A stretch of 64,000 bases of DNA from Klebsiella ornithinolytica NBRC 105727 = ATCC 31898 (GTDB lineage: Bacteria; Pseudomonadota; Gammaproteobacteria; Enterobacterales; Enterobacteriaceae), in the NCBI RefSeq assembly GCF_001598295.1, contig NZ_BCYR01000003.1, positions 248,001 through 312,000 of the forward strand, read 5' to 3'. A program made the translations under genes and the position numbers. The notes beneath the pieces were generated by a model, which did not search any database, was not told the origin of the DNA, and saw nothing but the letters and a program-made list of their open reading frames with translations. Positions 33,804-42,061 of this stretch are shown here, one piece after another. The stretch's first letter is position 1. Each line of letters begins with the position of its first letter.

Positions 33804-34655
33804 TTACTGTTCCAGATACTGTAACGCTTGTTCAACGCTTTGACCTTCATGCACGACAGCATTGAGCGCACGAAGGACGCCGGCAGGTTGCTGTGCGCGG
33901 AAAATACGTCGACCAAACATCACCCCTTTGGCGCCTGCCCGAAGCGCATCCGCAGCCAGCTGCAGGGTTGAGTGCGGATCTTCGCCACCCGCGCCTCCGG
34001 CGAGTAGCACCGGAGTATAGCAGGTGCTTGTTACAGCAGCAAAATCCTCCACTGACCCCGGCCAGAGCGCTTTGACCAGATCCGCGCCGATATCCGCGGC
34101 GATACGGCAATACAGACTCATGACTTTGGCACTCAGGGCATCGGGATCGACACCTTCCAGCGCAGAACGCGGTTCGATAATAACGCCAATCCCATGCCGC
34201 TCACATTCGCGTACAATACGCGTATTGCGCGCAATCTCGGCCTGTTCCAGCGCCGTATCTTTCTGCCCCAGATACATGTAGGTCATCACTGCATCAATGC
34301 CACACGCGGACACCTCTTCGATGTGCGCTAGTTGTGCCAGAACGCCTTCACTGCGGCCGTCTTTACCCGGGGTATAGATAGAACGGGCATGATTTTTCCA
34401 GTCCAGATGCAGGACAAAACCAGGCCGGTCGCGACCAATAAAGGTCTTTTCAACCACAGGAATCATCCCAGGAGTCACCATCACGCCGTCTGCATCACGC
34501 AACTGAGCGAAAACAGTTTCAATTTCATCGCGTGTTTTCAGTCCAGAGGGAGGACCTGACATCACCCCGTGGGATGCGGCAACAACCACTGCCCGCCCCG
34601 TTTCCGGGCGCAAAATACGACCTAAACGAACTGCCTTACCGGTGCGACTATCCAT
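33804..34655 (-). CDS. Class I aldolase (DhnA/LsrF-like)
   Basis: A 283-residue TIM-barrel enzyme. The ATG at 34655 is chosen since AAGGAG lies 6 nt upstream. The Schiff-base lysine is in ADIGADLVKALWPG, the phosphate-binding end is in LLAGGAGGEDPHSTL and GAKGVMFGRRIF. The family includes archaeal-type fructose-bisphosphate aldolases, LsrF and transaldolase-like enzymes. In this cluster it should cleave (or rearrange) the phosphorylated ketose made by the two kinases. Confidence 0.85.
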   Translation of the reverse strand: MDSRTGKAVRLGRILRPETGRAVVVAASHGVMSGPPSGLKTRDEIETVFAQLRDADGVMVTPGMIPVVEKTFIGRDRPGFVLHLDWKNHARSIYTPGKDGRSEGVLAQLAHIEEVSACGIDAVMTYMYLGQKDTALEQAEIARNTRIVRECERHGIGVIIEPRSALEGVDPDALSAKVMSLYCRIAADIGADLVKALWPGSVEDFAAVTSTCYTPVLLAGGAGGEDPHSTLQLAADALRAGAKGVMFGRRIFRAQQPAGVLRALNAVVHEGQSVEQALQYLEQ

Positions 34656-34693
34656 TTTGCTCTCCTTCACAAAGTCTGGAAAATATTAAAATG

Positions 34694-34717
34694 CAATTTG
34701 CAGCTTTCTGCAAATTG
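34694..34717. promoter_or_regulatory. Palindromic operator between divergent sugar-cluster operons
   Basis: CAATTTGCAG (34694-34703) and CTGCAAATTG (34708-34717) form a perfect inverted repeat with a 4-bp spacer. It lies midway between the aldolase and oxidase starts and is the natural binding site of the YhfZ-like regulator. Confidence 0.8.
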
Positions 34718-34823
34718 ATCGTATATTAGCCACTAACGTGCTGTCAATGAAATATGCCCTGTGCGTTTTACCCCGTCTCATCGCGCCAGGAAAATCCTTT
34801 AAACTGAAAAAACAGGAGTTAGT

Positions 34824-36221
34824 ATGTCCGACGTTTCCCATCTCATCACCGACCTGAAAAGCATCCTCCCTGAGTCACAGGTACTCAGCGATCGTGAAAC
34901 GCTGCAGGCATCCAGCCACGATACCTGGCCTCTGTCCACAAAGCTCAGACGCTTAGGATGCCATGATTATCAGGCTGATGTAGTGGTAAAAGTCACCGAC
35001 GAAAAACAGATTCAACAGGTACTGGCGCTGGCGACGGCAAATGATACGCCGGTCACCCCCAGGGCGCTGGCATCCTCAGTAACCGGCCAACCTCTCCCGA
35101 CGCGCGGCGGCATCGTATTGGATGTAACCGGTATGACGCAGCACCGCGAAATCAACATCACGAACCTCACCGTCGAAGTTTCTGCCGGCTATAACGGAGG
35201 TCAGCTGGAAGATGAGCTCCAGCAGATGGGCTGGACGCTGGGTCACTCGCCACAATCACTGTATCAGTCCACCGTCGGAGGCTGGCTGTCCACGCTGGCA
35301 ACCGGGCAGTTTTCATCTTACTACGGTGGTATTGAAGAGTTAGTTACCGCCTATACGGTCATTCTTGCTACGGGTGAAAAGCTGCGGCTTAAGGCTTCTC
35401 CGCGCGCAGCAATGGGCCCGGATCTCCGCCAGCTGTTTATTGGCGCCGAAGGTACGCTTGGGATCGTCACCTCGGTGCAGCTCAAAATATTCCCCCTGCC
35501 CCAGACGCGCCTGTACGATTCTCTGGAACTCCCTTCTATCGACGCTGGTCTCGAGATCATGCGTGAGCAGGCCATGGCGGGTCTGCGGCCGTTCCTGCTG
35601 CGCCTGTATGATACCAATGAAGCTCGTCATGCAATGCAAAACCCACTGCAGGATAAACCGGTGATGTTCCTCGGCACCCAGGGCGTGGATGCCGTCGCGC
35701 ACGCTGAAATGGATGCTTTTATGGCCATTGTTCATCGCCACGGCGGAAAATCCATCGGCTCAGAAGGCGTGCTGAAATGGATGGAGCGCCGATTTGATTT
35801 TTCAACCGTGGAGAAACTGCTTGATAGCCATGGGGGATTTGCCGAGACCATCGAAATTGCGCATACCTGGGACGGTATCTCCGGTCTGTATCACGCTCTG
35901 CACGAGATGCTTACCCCGCTCGCGGACGAAGTGCTGTCGCATTTTTCGCACGTTTATCCTCAGGGGACCTCGATGTACATGATTCTCCTTGGGCGGGAGA
36001 GCAGCGACCGCGAAGCGGTAGAAAAATTGCGCACCATCTGGCGGGAAACTATGCGCGTTTGTCTGGAACATCACGCCGAACTGTCGCATCACCACGGCGG
36101 CGGATTAGTTCGTTCGCCTTATGCCCGCGAATCTCTCGGTTCCGCACATTTATTATTGCGCCGCGTCAAGCAGGCACTCGATCCTAACGGAACGCTGAAT
36201 CCAGGTAAGCTGGGATTATAA
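34824..36221 (+). CDS. FAD-linked oxidase (PCMH/VAO fold, AGPS-like)
   Basis: A 465-residue flavoprotein. The FAD domain shows PRALASSVTGQPLPTRGGIV, HSPQSLYQSTVGGWLSTLATG and FIGAEGTLGIVTSVQL. The C-terminal HHHGGGLVRSPYARESLG and LDPNGTLNPGKLGL resemble alkyl-dihydroxyacetonephosphate synthase and related oxidases. AGGAG lies 8 nt before the ATG. In context it probably oxidises a sugar alcohol or hydroxyacid to a keto compound; membrane electron acceptors are not encoded nearby. Confidence 0.88.
   Translation: MSDVSHLITDLKSILPESQVLSDRETLQASSHDTWPLSTKLRRLGCHDYQADVVVKVTDEKQIQQVLALATANDTPVTPRALASSVTGQPLPTRGGIVLDVTGMTQHREINITNLTVEVSAGYNGGQLEDELQQMGWTLGHSPQSLYQSTVGGWLSTLATGQFSSYYGGIEELVTAYTVILATGEKLRLKASPRAAMGPDLRQLFIGAEGTLGIVTSVQLKIFPLPQTRLYDSLELPSIDAGLEIMREQAMAGLRPFLLRLYDTNEARHAMQNPLQDKPVMFLGTQGVDAVAHAEMDAFMAIVHRHGGKSIGSEGVLKWMERRFDFSTVEKLLDSHGGFAETIEIAHTWDGISGLYHALHEMLTPLADEVLSHFSHVYPQGTSMYMILLGRESSDREAVEKLRTIWRETMRVCLEHHAELSHHHGGGLVRSPYARESLGSAHLLLRRVKQALDPNGTLNPGKLGL
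35494..35501 (-). other. KOPS octamer
   Basis: CCCTGCCC on +, pointing left toward dif. Confidence 0.5.
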
Positions 36222-36245
36222 ACGGCACAGCGAGGGGGATTCACC

Positions 36246-37589
36246 ATGTGGTTTCTCGGTATAGATATTGGCACGACACATATCAAGATCATCGGTCTGA
36301 GCGAGGACGGTGTACTTTTACCCGTGAAAAAGTGCCGCACTCCCATCCTGCAACGTGACGGGTTGACCTTCCACGATGCGCAAGACGTATGGCAAATGCT
36401 GGTGATCCAGCTAACAGATTATGCCCGTACAGCGGCCCGGGCTCACGGACCGCTGGCCGCAATTTCTATTGGAACCTTTGGACAAGAAGAGTCCGTGGCC
36501 GTGAACCTCCGCGGGGACATTGTCTACCCTTCTCTTGCCTGGTGGGAAAACTACCCTGCCGCCGCGCTGGATAACGAGACGCAAAGCTGGCTGGACAGCG
36601 AGGAGCACTATGCCATCTCCGGTATGCGTTCACGACCAAACCAAAGTCCGGAACGGCTGAGCTGGATACGGCAGCATCATGAAGAACTCTGGAATCACAT
36701 CGATCGCTGGGTTGATTTCGGCACTTTCATCATGTGGCGGTTAACGGGAGAATGGCGCGCACCCTCCTCGCAGCTGACCCATTCGCAGTGCATCGATCTC
36801 AAAAGCATGCAGCCGCACGAACCTACGCTGCAACAGCTGCGACTTTCGCCAACATTATTCCCGACGCCGGCAGATACCGGCGAGTGCTGTGGCGAAATCC
36901 ATGCGCAGATGCTGCCGGGTGTTGAGCTGTATCCGGGCGCCTGCGTATTCATTGGCGGGCATGATCAAATCGTCGGTGCGCTGGCCGTGCAACACAGTCA
37001 GCCGACCCACGTTTTCGACTCGATAGGCACATCAGAATACCTGATGGTGTTAACCCCTCATTTTCCTGATACATCTGCTGCCTGGCAACTTGGCGTCGAT
37101 ATCGAACGGACCTGGAAAGCCGGCGAGTTTGTGATGGGTTGCGCGACCCCTTCCGGGAAAATAATCCAGACACTCGCTGAACTGCTTTATCAGGGGGATT
37201 ATGACCACCTTTTCAACGATCTATTGACTGATGCAGACACCCGTGGGGTGTCGGTGTCGGTGGATGAGAGCGAAGCTCAAGGCCTTTTTTCACTACACCA
37301 CCTGAATGCCGGTATTCGCCCCGCCGGATTAGTTCAGGCCACACTCAACCACATCGCCGATCGCGCCTACCAGCTGCTTACCCAGATGTGTGAAATGGGG
37401 GCGATACGCCCCCAGGACGCCGTACTTATGGGATCGCTATTCCAGCGTTCGGAGATGATTGAACACCGGAAACGCCGCTGGAAAATGCCGCTCTTCGCCA
37501 GCACATTAACCGAACCCGTCGCGATGGGGGCCGCCATGATTGCCCGTGAAAGCTGGTTTATCGCGACTCACAGGGAGGACCAGCTATGA
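36246..37589 (+). CDS. FGGY-family carbohydrate kinase
   Basis: A 447-residue kinase. The N-terminal phosphate loop is FLGIDIGTTHIKIIGL; the substrate-side aspartate region is HIDRWVDFGTFIMWRLTG; the ATP domain contains FIGGHDQIVGALAV and FDSIGTSEYLM. Glycerol, xylulose, gluconate and AI-2 kinases are relatives, and I cannot say which substrate applies. The 3' end overlaps the next kinase gene by 4 bp. A gap of 24 bp follows the oxidase gene. Confidence 0.88.
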   Translation: MWFLGIDIGTTHIKIIGLSEDGVLLPVKKCRTPILQRDGLTFHDAQDVWQMLVIQLTDYARTAARAHGPLAAISIGTFGQEESVAVNLRGDIVYPSLAWWENYPAAALDNETQSWLDSEEHYAISGMRSRPNQSPERLSWIRQHHEELWNHIDRWVDFGTFIMWRLTGEWRAPSSQLTHSQCIDLKSMQPHEPTLQQLRLSPTLFPTPADTGECCGEIHAQMLPGVELYPGACVFIGGHDQIVGALAVQHSQPTHVFDSIGTSEYLMVLTPHFPDTSAAWQLGVDIERTWKAGEFVMGCATPSGKIIQTLAELLYQGDYDHLFNDLLTDADTRGVSVSVDESEAQGLFSLHHLNAGIRPAGLVQATLNHIADRAYQLLTQMCEMGAIRPQDAVLMGSLFQRSEMIEHRKRRWKMPLFASTLTEPVAMGAAMIARESWFIATHREDQL

Positions 37590-38551
37590 AAGTCATCATC
37601 GCTTCACTGAATACGGCGATCGAACGTTTGCTACTGGTTGATAAACAGCGCCCTGGCGACGTTCATCGTTTGCTGGATGACAAAACGCTGGCCGGCGGTA
37701 AAGGCGTCAATGTCGCGCGGGTACTTAAACAGCTGACGACATATTTACCGGATGCGCCGGTGCCGCTGTTACTGGGGTTTCTCGGCGGCGCCACCGGACG
37801 CCTGTGCCATGAGCTTTTGCAACAAGAAGCGCTGGCCGGATGCTGGTGTGATATCGCCGGCAGCACCCGCATCTGCGAGGTCATTACGGAAACGGACTCG
37901 CCAGAGAAAGCCAGCGTATATAACGCCGGCGGTCCGCCCATCAGCCAGGAGGAACATCAGCGTCTCCATGCCCTGCTGGCGCAGGAATTACCCCATGCGG
38001 ATGCGTTAATTTGTACCGGCTCACTGGCAAAAAATCTGCCTCCTGACGAGTACGGATACTGGATAGCGCAGGCACGTGCCTGCGGTGTGCTTACGCTACT
38101 CGATACGCACGGCGCAGCGCTGCTGCACTCTGCAAATGCACTTCCGGATATTATCAAAATCAATCGCGACGAACTGCGCCACGCTAATGCGGAGTCGTCG
38201 CTGCCTCTCCCTGAGACATGGTTGGTACAAGGGGTGCGTTGCGTGATTATCACCGATGGCCCGCGCCCGACATTAGCCCTTACGCCGGATGGCCATTTCG
38301 AACTAACAGCCCCCTCCGTAATGACAGCCAGCCCGGTCGGTTCCGGGGACGCATACTGCGCAGGACTGATCGCCAGCCTACTTTCCAGGCCACAGGCTGG
38401 GTGGGTGGAACATCTGAAGCTGGCAGCGGCCTGTGGCGCAGCAAATGCCGCCAGCTCGACGGCAGGCCTCGCTGCCGAACTCCCGCTTTCAACACTACAA
38501 CGGCGCTGCGCGGTACGCACTATTCCAACACCGCTCCGCTCACCGACTTAA
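37586..38551 (+). CDS. PfkB-family kinase (1-phosphofructokinase-like)
   Basis: A 321-residue kinase. It has the LacC/FruK-type features: NTAIERLLLVDKQRPGDVHR with the early substrate-binding stretch, LAGGKGVNVARVLKQL, and the anion hole with catalytic aspartate in ASPVGSGDAYCAGLIASLL. Its coupling to the FGGY kinase (ATGA overlap) suggests two successive phosphorylations of the same sugar, giving a bisphosphate suited to an aldolase. Confidence 0.9.
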   Translation: MKVIIASLNTAIERLLLVDKQRPGDVHRLLDDKTLAGGKGVNVARVLKQLTTYLPDAPVPLLLGFLGGATGRLCHELLQQEALAGCWCDIAGSTRICEVITETDSPEKASVYNAGGPPISQEEHQRLHALLAQELPHADALICTGSLAKNLPPDEYGYWIAQARACGVLTLLDTHGAALLHSANALPDIIKINRDELRHANAESSLPLPETWLVQGVRCVIITDGPRPTLALTPDGHFELTAPSVMTASPVGSGDAYCAGLIASLLSRPQAGWVEHLKLAAACGAANAASSTAGLAAELPLSTLQRRCAVRTIPTPLRSPT

Positions 38552-38565
38552 TCACGGAGGGTACT

Positions 38566-39948
38566 ATGGTTAGTCATGCACATGTCACGGCAAAAAATGT
38601 CTGGATGCGCAACGTCCTGTTGATTTCAATCGTCACCGCCGTCGGCGGGTTTCTGTTTGGCTTTGATAACGGTAGCATTTCGGGTTCCGTTGGTTTTTTG
38701 CAAAACAGATTCGCACTGGATGCCGATGGTATTGGTTGGGTCACCTCATCCATCATTATTGGATGTATTGTGGGCGTTGCGCTGGCGGGACCACTTTCCG
38801 ACGCCGTAGGGCGAAAAAAGGTGCTGTTGTTAACGGCGCTGATTTTTATTTTTGGCGTTCTGGGTGAAGCCATGGCGACAACGGCGGAAATGTTGGTCTG
38901 GTTCCGTATTCTGGTGGGCGTCGGTATCGGCGTGGAAACGACAATTGCCCCGCTCTATATTGCGGAGGTCTCCCCAGCCCATATTCGCGGGCGTCTGGTC
39001 TCACTTAATCAGCTTTTCAACTGCGTGGGTAATCTGGCCATTTTTTCAATTGCCGCAGTGATTGCCAGTCACGCCAGTGAAGCATGGAATGTTGAACATG
39101 GCTGGCGAATTATTTTCGCCACCGGTATCGCACCGGCAATTGTTTTCCTGTTGCTACTGATCTGGGTGCCGGAAAGCCCACGTTGGTTGATACGCAAAGG
39201 ACGAGATGCGCAGGGTCTGACTATACTGCGCAAAATAAATCCCGATGAAACAACAGCCCGCGAGCAGCTCGCTGCAATTAAGTCCGCCTTATTAAGCGAC
39301 TCTCCTTCGCGATTGCGTGAACTCTTCACCCCGCGCTTACGTAAAGCGCTGGTGGTTGGCTTTTGCGTTGCACTCTTTCAGCAGATAACAGGCATCAACG
39401 CGATTTTTTATTACGCCCCGGAAATATTTAAAACCGCGGGAGTTGATGTCAGCGGCGCGATGTCGTTTACCGTACTTATCGGACTGGTATTGGTTATTTC
39501 AACGCTGGTTTCAATGTGGATAATCGATAAGGTTGGCCGCCGCTCGTTGCTCATTTTCGGCTCGGCGGGAATGGCCATTGCTCTTGGCTGTATCGGACTT
39601 CTGTTTCGCGCCAGTGAAACACAAACCACGCTTTTGCTGATTTGCATTCTGGCCTATGTGGCTATTTTTGCCGTATCTTACGGCACGGTAGCCTATGTCA
39701 TTATCGCTGAAATTTTCCCGATTCACGTCCGTGGCATCGCCGTATCAATAGCAACCTTCGCATTATGGGGAGGAAACTTCCTGGTTTCACGATACTTCCC
39801 GGTTCTGGTGGAAAATATTAGCGCGGCAAATACCTTCTTTATCTTTTCCGGTATATCCATCATCGCTTTATTTTTTGTCCTGACGAAGGTGCCGGAAACC
39901 AAAGGGAAAACGCTGGAGGAAATTGAAACCGAATTACATCGAAAATAA
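38566..39948 (+). CDS. MFS sugar porter 1
   Basis: A 460-residue transporter with 12 predicted helices, started at the ATG at 38566 with GGAGG 5 nt upstream. Sugar-porter (XylE/GLUT) signatures are GGFLFGFDNGSISGS, DAVGRKKVLL, YIAEVSPAHIRGRLVS, VPESPRWLIRKGR, LFQQITGINAIFYYAP and VPETKGKTLEEIE. It should import a monosaccharide or polyol by proton symport. Confidence 0.92.
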   Translation: MVSHAHVTAKNVWMRNVLLISIVTAVGGFLFGFDNGSISGSVGFLQNRFALDADGIGWVTSSIIIGCIVGVALAGPLSDAVGRKKVLLLTALIFIFGVLGEAMATTAEMLVWFRILVGVGIGVETTIAPLYIAEVSPAHIRGRLVSLNQLFNCVGNLAIFSIAAVIASHASEAWNVEHGWRIIFATGIAPAIVFLLLLIWVPESPRWLIRKGRDAQGLTILRKINPDETTAREQLAAIKSALLSDSPSRLRELFTPRLRKALVVGFCVALFQQITGINAIFYYAPEIFKTAGVDVSGAMSFTVLIGLVLVISTLVSMWIIDKVGRRSLLIFGSAGMAIALGCIGLLFRASETQTTLLLICILAYVAIFAVSYGTVAYVIIAEIFPIHVRGIAVSIATFALWGGNFLVSRYFPVLVENISAANTFFIFSGISIIALFFVLTKVPETKGKTLEEIETELHRK

Positions 39949-40027
39949 TCACCAGGCACCGTCTGGATAAATAGAAAAATACATTACCTGATTCTGTACG
40001 CCTAAATAACTATAACCGGAGAATATT

Positions 40028-40534
40028 ATGAGACCTGGTAAAATTCTACATCCGCAGATCGCCGAAGCGCTGGCCAGTTTAGGTCATGGTGATATTGTAT
40101 TAGTTACCGACGCAGGTGCGCCAATCCCGTCCCATAGCCAGCGAATCGATCTCGCTTTTTATGCCGGGATGATTGATTTACTTGATATTTTATCGGTCCT
40201 GCGACAGGAGATTTTTATTGAGAATGTAATTTTTGCCGATGAAGTACCGCAAAAAAACCCGAAACTCCTGCAGCGTGTCACTGAAATATTTACCGGTTCA
40301 GGCGCTGATTTCACTTTAATTCCTCACGCGCAATTAGTTGCTGAAGTCTATGGCAGCGCCAGAGTCATTATTCGTTCAGGATCCTTAATGCCATGGGGCA
40401 ACTTTGCTCTGGTGGCGAGTACCGATCCTGATGCGTGGTTTGACGATTCAATGCAAATCATTCCTGAATATATAGAAAGATCGGCAAAAATCAAAAATGG
40501 GGCCGTACCCGTCATAAAGAAAACCGGTGAATAA
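40028..40534 (+). CDS. RbsD/FucU-type sugar mutarotase
   Basis: A 168-residue protein with the family hallmark HPQIAEALASLGHGDIVLVTDAGAPIP, whose histidine and aspartate are the catalytic positions, and the C-terminal active-site region WGNFALVASTDPDAW. RbsD/FucU enzymes interconvert pyranose and furanose (or alpha and beta) forms of free sugars. About 20 residues longer than RbsD. It is 79 bp after transporter 1 and 1 bp before transporter 2, so the cluster's substrate probably has slow ring interconversion. Confidence 0.85.
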   Translation: MRPGKILHPQIAEALASLGHGDIVLVTDAGAPIPSHSQRIDLAFYAGMIDLLDILSVLRQEIFIENVIFADEVPQKNPKLLQRVTEIFTGSGADFTLIPHAQLVAEVYGSARVIIRSGSLMPWGNFALVASTDPDAWFDDSMQIIPEYIERSAKIKNGAVPVIKKTGE

Positions 40535-40535
40535 A

Positions 40536-41915
40536 ATGAAAACAGTATATACCACGAGCTATAAGTTATCCCTTATTGCCTCACTGGCCGGTTTACTCTA
40601 TGGATTTGACTCCGCGGTGATTGCCGGTGCGATATTACATTTAAGGAATTTTTTCTCCCTTGATGATATAGGGATGGGATGGGCCGTATCTTCTGTTGTC
40701 CTTGGGTTTATGATCGGCGCTTTCAGCGGTCAATTTATCACCAACCGGTTGGGAAGAAAAAAGGCGCTGATTATTACCGGAGGGTTGGTTTTTCTTGCCG
40801 GAATTGGTACTGCATTCCCCTATAACTTTACCATGTTTATTCTCTGCAGAATTGCCGGTGGGATCGGTGTCGGACTGGGCTCAGCTACTGCCCCCGTGTA
40901 TATTGGTGAAATTTCGGCCAGCCAGGTGCGGGGGAAAACACTCGGTTTTTATCAGATGATGATCGCCTTCGGGATCCTTTCCGTCTATCTGGTTAATGCC
41001 CTGGTTGCCGGCTGGACGCCTGATGCCGAGTGGGCGACGCAGTACTCCTGGCGCTATATGCTCGGTGCCATGTCGGTTCCTGGCTGTGTGTTCATGGGTT
41101 TAGCATTCTTTTTGCCGGAATCTCCTCGCTGGTTGATTAATAAACATCGTGAGGAGGAAGCGGAAGTCATTCTTAAGTTCATTCACGGGCAACAATATGA
41201 TAGCCAGACGGCTATTGCGGAGATAAAAAAATCGTTTAATCCGCAAAATGTAACGCATAATAATGAAAAGATGTTGTCTAAAAAATACCGCAAAGTCTCC
41301 TTCACTATCATGGCCATGGCGTTACTGGCCAATCTGTGCGGAATAAATGCCGTGCTATATTATGGCAATGTATTATTCGAGAACATCGGAATTGCCAATG
41401 AACAAACGGCTTATTATCAGCAAATTATTATTGGTATCGCTTTTTTTGCGGCGGCGGTGTGGGCGGTGTATAACGTCGAGAAATACGGAAGGAGAAAACT
41501 ACTAATAATCGGTTCATTTGTCTGTTTTGTTGCCATTACGCTTCTCGGAATATTAATCTGGATGGGCGTCACCAGCGTGCTTATGCTGGTTATTATGATA
41601 GTTTACATCCTCTTTTTTGGTGGGACTATCGGCCCCATTTTATGGATTATCATCCCGAAAATGGCACCAAATATGATCCGTGATAAATTGATGTCGTGGG
41701 CCACGCTACTCATCTGGACGGGGAGTTTTATCGTTTCACAGACATTTCCTATGCTCACAAACAGCCTGATCCTCAACAACATCTTTAACGGCAGCTTCCC
41801 TTTCTTACTGTACGGGGCATGTTGCCTGTTATGGTTTTTACTTAACCTGTTTTTCGTTGTTGAAACAAAAAACAAATCACTTGAGCAAATCAGTGCAGAA
41901 ATGAGTGAAGCCTGA
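40536..41915 (+). CDS. MFS sugar porter 2
   Basis: A 459-residue transporter with 12 helices. Signatures are GLLYGFDSAVIAGAIL, NRLGRKKALI, YIGEISASQVRGKTLGF, LPESPRWLINKHREEE and ETKNKSLEQISAEM. The ATG at 40536 is preferred; a GTG at 40527 would overlap the mutarotase. It is a distinct paralogue of transporter 1, perhaps with a different substrate, or an exporter. Lower GC content than the core neighbours suggests later acquisition. Confidence 0.9.
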   Translation: MKTVYTTSYKLSLIASLAGLLYGFDSAVIAGAILHLRNFFSLDDIGMGWAVSSVVLGFMIGAFSGQFITNRLGRKKALIITGGLVFLAGIGTAFPYNFTMFILCRIAGGIGVGLGSATAPVYIGEISASQVRGKTLGFYQMMIAFGILSVYLVNALVAGWTPDAEWATQYSWRYMLGAMSVPGCVFMGLAFFLPESPRWLINKHREEEAEVILKFIHGQQYDSQTAIAEIKKSFNPQNVTHNNEKMLSKKYRKVSFTIMAMALLANLCGINAVLYYGNVLFENIGIANEQTAYYQQIIIGIAFFAAAVWAVYNVEKYGRRKLLIIGSFVCFVAITLLGILIWMGVTSVLMLVIMIVYILFFGGTIGPILWIIIPKMAPNMIRDKLMSWATLLIWTGSFIVSQTFPMLTNSLILNNIFNGSFPFLLYGACCLLWFLLNLFFVVETKNKSLEQISAEMSEA

Positions 41916-41927
41916 ATCCCCACTAAA

Positions 41928-41957
41928 ACGTCAGCCAGCCTCGCCTCTGGCTGACGT
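41928..41957. terminator. Hairpin after the sugar cluster, possible bidirectional terminator
   Basis: ACGTCAGCCAG (41928-41938) and CTGGCTGACGT (41947-41957) form an 11-bp stem with an 8-nt loop. Only the minus-strand side has a T-run (TTTT), so it works better for the leftward PBP2 gene. Confidence 0.6.
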
Positions 41958-42061
41958 TCTGCAAGTACCCTCACCGGCCTCGGCAGACCACATCATGTTG
42001 ACGGCGATTTACCGCTGTAACCTCGCCCGGCCAGCACAACACCGGGCGATACTCTCCTGTT

